Shown here one piece after another: positions 1 through 7,665 of a DNA stretch of 57,805 nt. The position numbers and the translations under genes were made by a program. Below the pieces are notes generated by a model. It had not been told where the DNA came from, searched no databases, and was given only the letters and a program-made list of their open reading frames with translations. This DNA comes from Alkaliphilus peptidifermentans DSM 18978. GTDB lineage: Bacteria > Bacillota > Clostridia > Peptostreptococcales > Natronincolaceae. The DNA lies in the NCBI RefSeq assembly GCF_900101495.1, contig NZ_FMUS01000030.1:1-57805 (forward strand), in the 5' to 3' direction. Positions within the stretch are counted from its first letter, which is position 1. Every line of letters starts with the position of its first letter.

Positions 1-232
1 CGGGATGGACATACCACTGGTGTACCAGTTGTTCTGCCAAGAGCATCGCTGGGTAGCTATGTATGGCAGGGATAAGTGCTGAAGGCATCTAAGCACGAAG
101 CCCCCCTCAAGATAAGATTTCCCATCTCGAAAGAGAGTAAGACCCCAGAAAGACTATCTGGTTGATAGGTCGGAGGTGTAAGTGCAGTAATGTACTAAGC
201 TGACCGATACTAATAGGTCGAGGGCTTGACCA
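1..232 (+). rRNA. 23S ribosomal RNA, 3' end (partial)
   Basis: This is the last part of a 23S rRNA gene. It shows the conserved 3' domain: the segment around GGATAAGTGCTGAAGGCATC and the terminal GACCGATACTAATAGGTCGA followed by GGGCTTGACC. The gene starts upstream of the window. The 3' end is placed where the rRNA-like sequence gives way to A-rich spacer and is accurate to a few bases. Confidence 0.95.
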
Positions 233-325
233 AAAAAAACAACAAAATATTTTCTTAGTATTTACCATTTGACATTGTGTAGTTTTGAGGGTATAATAAT
301 ATTCTCGCTTAAAACACCTGAAAAA

Positions 326-425
326 AAATGAGTAATTAATAATGAGTAATTAGTAATTAAAGAAGAAATTTGCACAGCAAATTTCAACAACAATTACACA
401 TTCAACATTAAACATTACCCATTCA
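326..425. repeat. Palindromic element in the 23S-5S spacer
   Basis: About 100 bp that folds back on itself. A left arm built of repeated TGAGTAATTA-type words is imperfectly complementary to a right arm of ACACATTCAACATTAAACATT. At the centre is a perfect 9-bp hairpin, GAAATTTGC-ACA-GCAAATTTC (365-385). It could be an rRNA processing stem or a short mobile palindrome lodged in the spacer. Its composition differs from the flanking rRNA. Only the folding is seen; that it is a dispersed family is inferred. Confidence 0.55.
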
Positions 426-442
426 ATCTCATAGAGATTGTA

Positions 443-560
443 ATATCGTGACAATAGCGAAGGGGTCACACCTGTTCCCATCCCGAACACAGAAGTTAAG
501 CCCTTCAGCGCTGATGGTACTTGGCGGGAAGCTGCCTGGGAGAGTAGGACGTTGCGATAT
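443..560 (+). rRNA. 5S ribosomal RNA
   Basis: Full 5S rRNA of about 118 nt. The ends ATATCG and CGATAT pair to form helix I. The conserved core CCCATCCCGAACACAGAAGT and the 3' TGGGAGAGTAGGACG are present. It follows the 23S gene and leads directly into a tRNA cluster. Confidence 0.95.
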
Positions 561-565
561 GATGT

Positions 566-640
566 TCCAGAGTAGCTCAATGGTGGAGCACCCGGCTGTT
601 AACCGGTAGGTTGGAGGTTCGAGTCCTCTCTCTGGAGCCA
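566..640 (+). tRNA. tRNA-Asn (anticodon GTT)
   Basis: Cloverleaf with acceptor TCCAGAG/CTCTGGA, anticodon loop CTGTTAA, T-loop GGTTCGAGTCC and an encoded CCA end. First of ten tRNAs after the 5S gene. Confidence 0.95.
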
Positions 641-647
641 AGGATTA

Positions 648-722
648 GGCCCCTTGGTCAAGCGGTTAAGACACCGCCCTTTCACGGCGGTAACAGGGGT
701 TCGATTCCCCTAGGGGTCACCA
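648..722 (+). tRNA. tRNA-Glu (anticodon TTC)
   Basis: Acceptor GGCCCCT/AGGGGTC, anticodon TTC in the loop CTTTCAC, T-arm GGGGTTCGATTCCCC, and an encoded CCA. Confidence 0.95.
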
Positions 723-736
723 TTTAATTTTTATTA

Positions 737-812
737 GGGCGCATAGCTCAGCTGGGAGAGCACCTGCCTTACAAGCAGGGGGTCACAGGTTCGATCCCTG
801 TTGTGCCCACCA
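737..812 (+). tRNA. tRNA-Val (anticodon TAC)
   Basis: Acceptor GGGCGCA/TGTGCCC, anticodon TAC in CTTACAA, T-arm CAGGTTCGATCCCTG, and an encoded CCA. Confidence 0.95.
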
Positions 813-860
813 TTTGTTTTCAATTTTCAATTTTTCACTTTTAATTTTCAATTTAAGATT

Positions 861-937
861 GGCCCGGTAGTTCAGTTGGTTAGAATGCCAGCCTGTCACG
901 CTGGAGGTCGAGGGTTCGAGTCCCTTCCGGGTCGCCA
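861..937 (+). tRNA. tRNA-Asp (anticodon GTC)
   Basis: Acceptor GGCCCGG/CCGGGTC, anticodon GTC in CTGTCAC, discriminator G, and an encoded CCA. It follows a 48-nt spacer of repeated CAATTTT/TTAATTTTC words. Confidence 0.95.
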
Positions 938-963
938 CTTTAATTTTAATTTTTAATTGATAC

Positions 964-1039
964 GCTGGTGTAGCTCAATTGGCAGAGCAGCTGATTTGTA
1001 ATCAGCAGGTTGCGGGTTCGAGTCCCATCACCAGCTCCA
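964..1039 (+). tRNA. tRNA-Thr (anticodon TGT)
   Basis: Acceptor GCTGGTG/CACCAGC, anticodon TGT in TTTGTAA, T-arm with GGTTCGAGTCC, and an encoded CCA. Confidence 0.95.
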
Positions 1040-1048
1040 ACCAAATCT

Positions 1049-1133
1049 GGAGGGGTTCCCGAGTGGCCAAAGGGGGCAGACTGTAAATCTGTTGTCGACG
1101 ACTTCGAAGGTTCGAATCCTTCTCCCTCCACCA
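1049..1133 (+). tRNA. tRNA-Tyr (anticodon GTA)
   Basis: Class II tRNA with a long variable arm. The acceptor GGAGGGG pairs with TCCCTCC, the anticodon is GTA in CTGTAAA, and CCA is encoded. Confidence 0.95.
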
Positions 1134-1144
1134 AACTAAATTTT

Positions 1145-1228
1145 GCGGGTGTGGCGGAATTGGCAGACGCACTAGACTTAGGATCTAGCGGTTTATCCGT
1201 GGGGGTTCAAGTCCCTCCACCCGCACCA
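1145..1228 (+). tRNA. tRNA-Leu (anticodon TAG)
   Basis: Class II tRNA with acceptor GCGGGTG/CACCCGC. The anticodon stem CTAGA/TCTAG encloses CTTAGGA (anticodon TAG). It has a long variable arm and an encoded CCA. Confidence 0.95.
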
Positions 1229-1236
1229 TTTAATTA

Positions 1237-1311
1237 GCGGAAGTGGCTCAGTGGTAGAGCATCGCCTTGCCAAGGCGAGGGTCGCGGGTTCGAGTCCCGT
1301 CTTCCGCTCCA
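1237..1311 (+). tRNA. tRNA-Gly (anticodon GCC)
   Basis: Acceptor GCGGAAG/CTTCCGC, anticodon GCC in TTGCCAA, T-arm GCGGGTTCGAGTCCCGT, and an encoded CCA. Confidence 0.95.
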
Positions 1312-1322
1312 TTTATTTGTAG

Positions 1323-1398
1323 GACCCATTAGCTCAGTCGGTAGAGCACCTGACTTTTAATCAGGGTGTCCCGCGTTCGAGTCGCGGATGGGTCACCA
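1323..1398 (+). tRNA. tRNA-Lys (anticodon TTT)
   Basis: Acceptor GACCCAT/ATGGGTC, anticodon TTT in CTTTTAA, T-arm CGCGTTCGAGTCGCG, and an encoded CCA. Confidence 0.95.
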
Positions 1399-1407
1399 AC
1401 TTAACAA

Positions 1408-1483
1408 GCCCAGATAGCTCAGTCGGTAGAGCAGGAGACTGAAAATCTCCGTGTCGGTGGTTCGATTCCGCCTCTGGGCACCA
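1408..1483 (+). tRNA. tRNA-Phe (anticodon GAA)
   Basis: Acceptor GCCCAGA/TCTGGGC, anticodon GAA in CTGAAAA, and an encoded CCA. Last tRNA of the cluster; a terminator begins 5 nt downstream. Confidence 0.95.
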
Positions 1484-1487
1484 TTTA

Positions 1488-1520
1488 AAATCAGATGATA
1501 ATATCATCTGATTTTTTTTT
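1488..1520 (+). terminator. Intrinsic terminator of the rRNA-tRNA unit
   Basis: Inverted repeat AATCAGATGAT / ATCATCTGATT with a 2-4 nt loop, followed by a run of nine T. It closes transcription of the rRNA and tRNA cluster. Confidence 0.9.
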
Positions 1521-1664
1521 GGCTCTATGTCAATAGTTGGGGTGGGTATTCTCTTTTGATTACCTGCCCTGACTTTATTTAAGCATGAAATGCAATTGAT
1601 CTTGCATAAATACTGTAAAATATGGAAATTATTATTGATATACTAACACAATAGGAGTGAGACC

Positions 1665-3083
1665 ATGGGGACAGTAGCAGCTAGAAAAAATTTCAAACTA
1701 AAGGGTATTGAAGATGCTTTAGAAATGAGTGATAAAGAACTTGAAAGAAATTACAAAGAATTCATTAATCCATATTTTTTACAATTATTAAAGCTATTAA
1801 AACTTAATAAACGATTTAAGAAAGCCAAAGGAATAAAGCTGTGGGATACCAATGGAGAAGAATATTTTGATTTCTTAGGTGCTTACGGAGCTATCAATTT
1901 AGGCCACAACAATGAAGATGTAATAAGAAAAGTTAACATGATAAGGGAAACCCCAAATCTAATACAAACAGCTATACAACCATTGGCTGCAATCTTAGCA
2001 GAAAACCTAGCTATGATAACTCCGGGAGATCTGAAGTATACTTTTTTTTGTAACAGTGGTGCAGAAGCAGTAGAAGGAGCACTAAAGCTAGCTAAAATTG
2101 CAACAGGAAAGCATAGAATTATTTACTGTAAGGGGTCATTCCATGGAAAATCGTTGGGTGCTCTTTCTGTAACAGGGAGAGAAAAATACAAAAAGCACTA
2201 TGGACCTATGGTGCCCATGAATACTGAGGTTGAATATGGAGATATAACAGAGCTCAGAAATGCTATTAATTATTATGATGATATTGCGGCGTTTATATTT
2301 GAGCCAATACAAGGAGAAGGTGGGATAATTACACCTCCCGAAGGATATTTAAAGGAAGCCAGTGAACTCTGTAGAGATAAGAAAATTATACTTATTGCGG
2401 ATGAGGTTCAAACAGGGTTTGGTAGAACGGGTTACTGGTTCGCCTGTGAGAAGGAAAACATAGTGCCAGATATACTTTGTATGGCAAAATCATTAGGTGG
2501 AGGTATCATGCCTATGGGGGCCTACATTGCAAATAAACAGGTTTGGAAAAAAGGCTATGGATCATTGGATAAATGTCTTTTACATACATCGACCTTTGGC
2601 GGTAATGCATGGGGATGTGCAGCTGCAATTGCAACAATAGAAGTGATTCAGGAGGAAGAATTAGAACTTGCTGCAATGGAAAAGGGAGAGTATTTTATAT
2701 CTCAGCTTAAGAGCCTTATGGAGAAGCATAATATACTTGTAGACGTGAGAGGACAGGGCTTGATGATAGGTCTTGAATTTCGAAACGCTAGTACCAGTAA
2801 TAGACTTATTAATAATCTTTTAGGAAGTCATAACGAGATGCTAAATGAGTACTTTGGTGGAATGATAGCTTCCGAACTGGCAAATAAATATAGAATAATT
2901 ACTGCATATACATTAAACAATCCTAATGTAATACGTGTTGAACCACCTTTAACCCTTACGTACTCTGAAATAGATTACTTTGTTGAATCTCTAGAGTCGG
3001 TTTTAAAAAATTTCAAAGGACTATCGGGTATGACAATTCAAACGGCAAAAAATCTTTTTGCAAAAATAGATAGGGAGGCTTAA
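1665..3083 (+). CDS. Class III (ornithine/putrescine-type) PLP aminotransferase
   Basis: A PLP-dependent aminotransferase of fold type I, class III, 472 residues, cytosolic. SGAEA (131-135) is the phosphate-binding turn. IADEVQTGFGRTG (about 244-256) carries the aspartate that pairs with the pyridine nitrogen. CMAKSLGGG places the Schiff-base lysine at K275. The N-terminal extension of about 50 residues before the catalytic fold resembles putrescine aminotransferases. The ATG at 1665 has AGGAGTGAG just upstream. The next gene starts one base after its stop and encodes an acyl-ACP-reductase-like protein, so the amino acceptor may be an aldehyde made by that partner. The class assignment is firm; the substrate is unknown. 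Confidence 0.85.
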   Translation: MGTVAARKNFKLKGIEDALEMSDKELERNYKEFINPYFLQLLKLLKLNKRFKKAKGIKLWDTNGEEYFDFLGAYGAINLGHNNEDVIRKVNMIRETPNLIQTAIQPLAAILAENLAMITPGDLKYTFFCNSGAEAVEGALKLAKIATGKHRIIYCKGSFHGKSLGALSVTGREKYKKHYGPMVPMNTEVEYGDITELRNAINYYDDIAAFIFEPIQGEGGIITPPEGYLKEASELCRDKKIILIADEVQTGFGRTGYWFACEKENIVPDILCMAKSLGGGIMPMGAYIANKQVWKKGYGSLDKCLLHTSTFGGNAWGCAAAIATIEVIQEEELELAAMEKGEYFISQLKSLMEKHNILVDVRGQGLMIGLEFRNASTSNRLINNLLGSHNEMLNEYFGGMIASELANKYRIITAYTLNNPNVIRVEPPLTLTYSEIDYFVESLESVLKNFKGLSGMTIQTAKNLFAKIDREA

Positions 3084-3084
3084 A

Positions 3085-4173
3085 ATGGATAAATTTGCAT
3101 TTATTATACATCCAATAGAATTGAATGACATTTATCGTAAATATAAGTCATTAAAATTTTTACCAGATAAGTTTGTAGAAAAATTAGTGACAAAGATTAA
3201 GCCCTCTATAGTTTCAGAAATAACTAATATTAAAGGAAACTCATCAGTAGCAGAGGGAATGTTTATAGGTTTGCCACTTACTTCAAAACTAATTATGGAG
3301 CTACCAGAAGAAAAGGTTATTAAAAAAATTATAGAAGCTGGTAAAATAGCTGAAAGAACTGGAGCCAAGATTTTAGGGCTTGGAGCATTTACCTCTGTAG
3401 TTGGAGACGCAGGAATAACTGTTGCAAAAAACCTTGATATTTCAGTGACAACAGGAAATACATATACAGTTGCGGCTGCCTTCGATGCAACAAGGGAAGC
3501 TTTAAAGCTGTTGGGCAAGAAGCTTGAAGACTGTCATGTGGCAATAGTAGGGGCAACAGGTTCTGTAGGTAAAGTATGCGCTGAGCTTACCTGTCGAGAG
3601 GCATCAAAAATTACACTTGTGGCAAGAGATCCAGTGAAGCTTAAAGAAGTGCAGGATGGTTTAAATAAGAAATATCAAAATAAATCTATAGAAATAACCA
3701 TAAGCGTAGAGGATGGTATAAAGGATGCAGATGCTGTCATTACAGTCACCAGTAGTACGAGTGATATAGTAAGACCAGAGTTTATAAAAACTGGAGCAGT
3801 GGTTTGTGATGTAGCAAGGCCACGAGATGTTTCAAAGGATGTCCAGGAAAAGAGAAGGGATGTACTAGTGATAGAAGGAGGAGTAATAGAAGTACCAGAG
3901 GGAACAAACTTTAATTTCAACTTTGGATTTCCTCCAGGGTTATCATATGCATGTATGGCAGAAACAATGATTCTAGCCCTTGAAGGTAAGTATGAAAACT
4001 ATAGCCTTGGACGAGAGATAGAGATTAAGAAGGTAGATGAAATTAGAAGACTTGCCGATAAACATGGGTTTAGATTAGCTGGACTAAGAAGCTTTGAAAG
4101 GGTTATAGATGAAGAGTATATCCAAAGTGTAATGGCAGCAACAGAAAATAGAGGTTACTTAAGCCAAAATTAA
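3085..4173 (+). CDS. COG5322-type dehydrogenase, homologue of cyanobacterial acyl-ACP reductase
   Basis: 362 residues with a Rossmann nucleotide site GATGSVG at 156-162 and a separate N-terminal domain. Along its length it matches the pattern of the cyanobacterial long-chain acyl-ACP reductase (AAR): LGAFTSVVG (about 99-107; LGGFTSII in AAR), TTGNTYT (about 122-128), and GLSYACMAETMILALEG, whose C290 aligns with the cysteine that forms the acyl-enzyme in AAR. Bacterial relatives are often loosely annotated as shikimate or amino-acid dehydrogenases. Conservation of the cysteine suggests reduction of a thioester to an aldehyde. It sits in a two-gene operon with a class III aminotransferase. No aldehyde-deformylating oxygenase is nearby, as expected in an anaerobe. 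The comparison is from memory, not an alignment. Confidence 0.7.
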   Translation: MDKFAFIIHPIELNDIYRKYKSLKFLPDKFVEKLVTKIKPSIVSEITNIKGNSSVAEGMFIGLPLTSKLIMELPEEKVIKKIIEAGKIAERTGAKILGLGAFTSVVGDAGITVAKNLDISVTTGNTYTVAAAFDATREALKLLGKKLEDCHVAIVGATGSVGKVCAELTCREASKITLVARDPVKLKEVQDGLNKKYQNKSIEITISVEDGIKDADAVITVTSSTSDIVRPEFIKTGAVVCDVARPRDVSKDVQEKRRDVLVIEGGVIEVPEGTNFNFNFGFPPGLSYACMAETMILALEGKYENYSLGREIEIKKVDEIRRLADKHGFRLAGLRSFERVIDEEYIQSVMAATENRGYLSQN

Positions 4174-4179
4174 GAAATA

Positions 4180-4207
4180 AAACCGTAGATTTCAAATCTA
4201 CGGTTTT
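4180..4207. terminator. Bidirectional terminator between convergent genes
   Basis: Perfect inverted repeat AACCGTAGATTT-C-AAATCTACGGTT flanked by A-rich sequence on the left and TTTTT on the right. It lies between the reductase gene (plus strand) and argG (minus strand) and can serve both. Confidence 0.85.
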
Positions 4208-4224
4208 TGAGTTATTTAAAGTCC

Positions 4225-5463
4225 TTATATAACTTGTTTTTTAACATTGATTTCACTATTTTCCTTTAGCTTCATGATGGCACGAATGGTTAAAGGAAGA
4301 GTGAAGAGGTTAATGAATCCTTCAGCATCCTTCTGGTTATACACATCATCTTCACCGAAGGTAACAAAGGCTTCATTATATAATGAATATGGAGAAGCAG
4401 AAGCAACCGCTGAACATGAACCCTTATAGAGCTTTAGTTTAACAACCCCCGTTACATATTCTTGAGTACTGTCGACAAATCCATCTAAGGCTTCCTTTAA
4501 GGGTGTAAACCATAGTCCATCATACACAAGCTGAGCATATTTTTCAGATATGGTTTTTTTGAAGCTTAATGTAGATCTATCGAGGGTTAATTTTTCCAAT
4601 GCTTTATGAGCTTCGAATAAAATTGTTCCACCTGGAGTTTCGTATACACCTCTGGATTTCATACCAACAAGTCTATTTTCAACTATATCTATAATTCCAA
4701 CCCCATGAGAGCCTCCTATTTCGTTAAGCTTATAAATCATATCAACTGGATTATATTTAATACCATCTACAGCTACTGGTATGCCCTTTTCAAACTGTAT
4801 TTCAACAAAGGCAGGCTTATCAGGGGCTTTCTCAGGTGCAACAGTCATTTTTAAAATCGATTGATCATGCTCATTCCAAGGTTCTTCAAGATTTCCACCT
4901 TCATGGCTTAAATGCCATATGTTTTGATCTCTGCTGTAAATATCCTTTTTAGTTACAGGAATTGGTATGTTGTTTTGTAATGCATAATCAATACAGTCTT
5001 CACGAGATTTTAAGTTCCAGATTCTCCATGGAGCAATTACTTTAATAAGAGGATTCAAAGCTTTTATTGTGGCTTCGAAACGAACCTGATCATTGCCTTT
5101 GCCAGTTGCTCCGTGGGAAATAGCAACAGCTCCTTCTTTTTCTGCTATTTCAACCAATTTCTTAGCAATTAGGGGACGAGCGAAAGAGGTACCTAGTAAG
5201 TAATCATCTTCATATATGGCACTTGCTTTTAATGTAGGGTAAATATAATCAGTAACAAATTCTTCCTTAACATCGACAACATAGGCCTTTATTGCTCCAG
5301 TAGAAAGAGCCTTCTTCTTAACTGCTGAAAGATCCTCGCCTTGACCAACATCTACACAAACAGCAATTACATCATAATCATATGTGTTTTCTAACCACTT
5401 TAATATTACAGAAGTATCTAGCCCACCAGAATATGCTAATACAACCTTTTCTTTTTTATTCAT
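4225..5463 (-). CDS. argG: Argininosuccinate synthase
   Basis: Joins citrulline and aspartate with ATP to form argininosuccinate, the penultimate step of arginine synthesis. The 412-residue length is normal. The N-terminal [10 protein letters not shown] is the PP-loop ATP site, and DVGQGED and the later [15 protein letters not shown] are family signatures. The start has GGAGGGATT upstream (complement of 5468-5476). argH is not adjacent, so the arginine genes are dispersed. An ArgR-like box overlaps its promoter (see the promoter entry), suggesting repression by arginine. Confidence 0.97.
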   Translation of the reverse strand: MNKKEKVVLAYSGGLDTSVILKWLENTYDYDVIAVCVDVGQGEDLSAVKKKALSTGAIKAYVVDVKEEFVTDYIYPTLKASAIYEDDYLLGTSFARPLIAKKLVEIAEKEGAVAISHGATGKGNDQVRFEATIKALNPLIKVIAPWRIWNLKSREDCIDYALQNNIPIPVTKKDIYSRDQNIWHLSHEGGNLEEPWNEHDQSILKMTVAPEKAPDKPAFVEIQFEKGIPVAVDGIKYNPVDMIYKLNEIGGSHGVGIIDIVENRLVGMKSRGVYETPGGTILFEAHKALEKLTLDRSTLSFKKTISEKYAQLVYDGLWFTPLKEALDGFVDSTQEYVTGVVKLKLYKGSCSAVASASPYSLYNEAFVTFGEDDVYNQKDAEGFINLFTLPLTIRAIMKLKENSEINVKKQVI

Positions 5464-5499
5464 AGTAATCCCTCCATAGTTTTCATTCTTATAAATATA

Positions 5500-5529
5500 A
5501 TTATAAAAAAAAATGAATAAATATGCAAG
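5500..5529 (-). promoter_or_regulatory. argG promoter with overlapping ArgR box
   Basis: Read on the minus strand, TTGCAT (complement of 5523-5528) and TATAAT (5500-5505) are separated by 17 nt, a near-consensus sigma-A promoter. Across the -35 and spacer lies TGAATAAATATGCA (5514-5527 on the plus strand), which matches the ARG-box pattern TGAATWWWWATTCA at 13 of 14 positions. A repressor bound there would block RNA polymerase. The match is seen; binding is inferred. Confidence 0.7.
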
Positions 5530-5734
5530 TATTATTTTTAAAAATACAAAAAAAATTATAGCTATTGAAATAAAGCATAAATAGTATGCAAAGATAGTAT
5601 AGTATGTACTTGTAGGTTATAAAGGAAAACTGCATTATTTGTGGTTTTATATAATGTTAGAAAGGAAAAAGAGAATACTAAGAGAATGTATATTGTTACA
5701 TATGAATAAGAAAACGAAAGTATAAATATTGAAA

Positions 5735-5768
5735 GGAAAAAGGAAGGAAGCCTAAAGGCTCCCTTTCA
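5735..5768 (-). terminator. Terminator after the BON-domain gene
   Basis: On the minus strand AAGGGAGCC-TTTA-GGCTTCCTT forms a hairpin followed by a pyrimidine-rich TCCTTTTTCC tail. It begins about 4 bases past the stop codon. Confidence 0.6.
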
Positions 5769-5771
5769 GAT

Positions 5772-6479
5772 TTACTTATTATCTCTAACCTTAATATGAT
5801 TAATCACCTTCTTTACTCCTTCAATACCCATAGTGATTTCCTTTGCCAATTCAACCTCCTGTTGATTGTCTAAATAGCCAAACAGAGATACAACACCTCC
5901 TGAAACCTCCCTATGGACATCTCTAAAACTTAGATTAGTCTGACTTAATTCCTGTATAATTTTATCGCTTATGGCAGTATCAGTAAACTCACCAGAGGAG
6001 GCAATACTTAAGTTGTTTACTACGTCCTTAACACCTCGATTTTCTGCAGCAGCTTTCATTGCTAAATCTACTTCCTTTAATGTATTAACACTACCAATTA
6101 AACTAACTACACCGTCATTAACCTTAATACCAACTCCCTTTACCGAATCCTTCTCCTGATGTAAAAGCTTATCTGTGACTTCTTTTTCAATATGCTTATC
6201 TGTGATGTTGCTATCCATAGCGATAGTAATTTTATTTTCAATGCTTTTTACTCCATCAATTTGCTTAATAATTGACTCAGCTGTCTTTTTTTCTGCATAA
6301 AGGTCAACAATACCAGATAGATGCACATGTCCATTTCTACAAAATAAATTAATATCCATTGCGCTGGCCTGCATTTCTTCATGCAGTCTATTCTTTATTT
6401 CACCTGCTAAATTATGATCTGGTTGTGATAACTCCTCTGAAGGTATATGATTTGCAAAGTGCTTATTTTTTTTACTCAT
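5772..6479 (-). CDS. Triple BON-domain protein
   Basis: 235 residues containing three successive BON (bacterial OsmY and nodulation) repeats, at about 22-90, 92-161 and 166-235. Each ends in the typical G-V-V-x-L-x-G turn followed by a VKxVxNxIxV strand. BON repeats are thought to contact membranes or other surfaces; OsmY itself is an osmotic-stress protein. No signal peptide is visible (MSKKNKHFANH start), so it is probably cytoplasmic. The start at 6479 is chosen because AAGGAAG lies 6 nt upstream; an ATG six codons earlier (6497) has no ribosome site. The stress role is inferred from the family only. Confidence 0.75.
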   Translation of the reverse strand: MSKKNKHFANHIPSEELSQPDHNLAGEIKNRLHEEMQASAMDINLFCRNGHVHLSGIVDLYAEKKTAESIIKQIDGVKSIENKITIAMDSNITDKHIEKEVTDKLLHQEKDSVKGVGIKVNDGVVSLIGSVNTLKEVDLAMKAAAENRGVKDVVNNLSIASSGEFTDTAISDKIIQELSQTNLSFRDVHREVSGGVVSLFGYLDNQQEVELAKEITMGIEGVKKVINHIKVRDNK

Positions 6480-6837
6480 ACAGGTCTTCCTTTCCATTGA
6501 ATTTACAATTAGTTTATCTCAAATTAAAATAAATATGTTTTATAAGGGAATAAATATGTATAAGGAAGACTAGTTTTACGTGAATATTGACTATTACTAC
6601 TTGAATGAGTATAATCAGATTTGTAGGAAAAATTTAACAACATTGATTTATTAATATTAAATAATATTATTTTTGTATGACAGTCCTTAAATAGATGTAG
6701 TACAATAGAATTAAGCAAAAACCATATAAAATAGTATTAGATACCTACTAATATTTAGTTTGAGAAAAAGGGTTTTATCACTTTTTTATTGAAATCATAA
6801 AGAATAATTTATTCTACAAGATAAGAGGTGTATTTGA
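6480..6837. other. Divergent intergenic region upstream of cdaA
   Basis: About 360 bp of AT-rich DNA between the BON gene and cdaA, which are transcribed away from each other. It must hold both promoters, but no near-consensus -35/-10 pair was clear. The only open frame (minus strand, 6524-6718) has no ribosome site and no protein-like composition. Confidence 0.4.
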
Positions 6838-7665
6838 ATGCAGCAGTTTATGGAATTGATTAGAAATATAGGAGTTAGAGATATTGCAGATATGGCAATT
6901 GTTGCATTTGTCTTCTATAAATTATATATGCTCATAAGAGAGACTAGAGCTGAGCAATTAATTAAGGGCATATTGGTGCTTTTAATTGCAACTCAAATTA
7001 GTGACTGGCTGCAGCTGCATGTAATAAATTGGATTTTAAGAAATACAATGACAGTTGGACTAATTGCCCTACTAATTGTTTTTCAACCGGAGTTGAGAAG
7101 GGCATTGGAGTACATAGGTAGAACTAAATTTTTAACTAAATCGATAGTAGATATACAGGATGAAGAAATTAGAATGACAGTAGATGAAATTATAGAGGCT
7201 GCTGGGTCATTATCTAGGCAAAAGATAGGTGCATTGGTGGTAATAGAAAGAGAAACAGGCCTTAATGAAGTTGTTGAAACCGGGACAGCAATTAACGGGA
7301 AAATTTCTAGAGGTCTTTTGATTAATATTTTTATGCCTAATACACCACTGCATGACGGAGCGGTAGTTGTTAGAAAAACAGAAATAATGGCAGCAGGCTG
7401 CCTATTACCTTTAACTGACAACCAAAATTTAAGCAAAGAACTAGGGACAAGACATAGGGCAGCCATCGGGATAACAGAAAGATCTGACTCTATAGTTGTA
7501 ATAGTATCCGAAGAAACAGGGGCTATTTCTATGGCAGAAAAGGGAAATTTGAAACGGTTTCTTGATATAGATTCATTAAAGGCATTGTTAATGGATGCAT
7601 TTAAGTCAGACGAAAACAGACAATGGCAATTCCTGAAGTTGAAATGGAGGCAGAAGGATGAATAA
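6838..7665 (+). CDS. cdaA: Diadenylate cyclase CdaA (c-di-AMP synthase)
   Basis: Makes cyclic di-AMP from two ATP. There are three N-terminal membrane segments (about 17-35, 40-58 and 64-83), then the DAC domain with the catalytic DGA motif at 173-175 and GTRHRAA at 203-209. The 275-residue length fits. AGAGGTG precedes the ATG. It overlaps cdaR by 8 nt, the standard Firmicutes pairing. Because glmM also lies in this window (17.7 kb), all three members of the usual cdaA-cdaR-glmM cluster are present, but glmM is separated from the pair by about 9 kb. Confidence 0.97.
   Translation: MQQFMELIRNIGVRDIADMAIVAFVFYKLYMLIRETRAEQLIKGILVLLIATQISDWLQLHVINWILRNTMTVGLIALLIVFQPELRRALEYIGRTKFLTKSIVDIQDEEIRMTVDEIIEAAGSLSRQKIGALVVIERETGLNEVVETGTAINGKISRGLLINIFMPNTPLHDGAVVVRKTEIMAAGCLLPLTDNQNLSKELGTRHRAAIGITERSDSIVVIVSEETGAISMAEKGNLKRFLDIDSLKALLMDAFKSDENRQWQFLKLKWRQKDE

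Noticed and set aside
350-641. Minus-strand frames across the 5S rRNA and tRNA-Asn
   Set aside because: They lie within RNA genes; such frames are common false calls opposite rRNA.
946-1237. Open frames across the tRNA-Thr, -Tyr and -Leu genes on both strands
   Set aside because: They are products of tRNA sequence; each coincides with complete cloverleaf genes and has no ribosome site.
6524-6718. 64-residue minus-strand protein
   Set aside because: No ribosome site; it sits in the divergent promoter region of cdaA and the BON gene.
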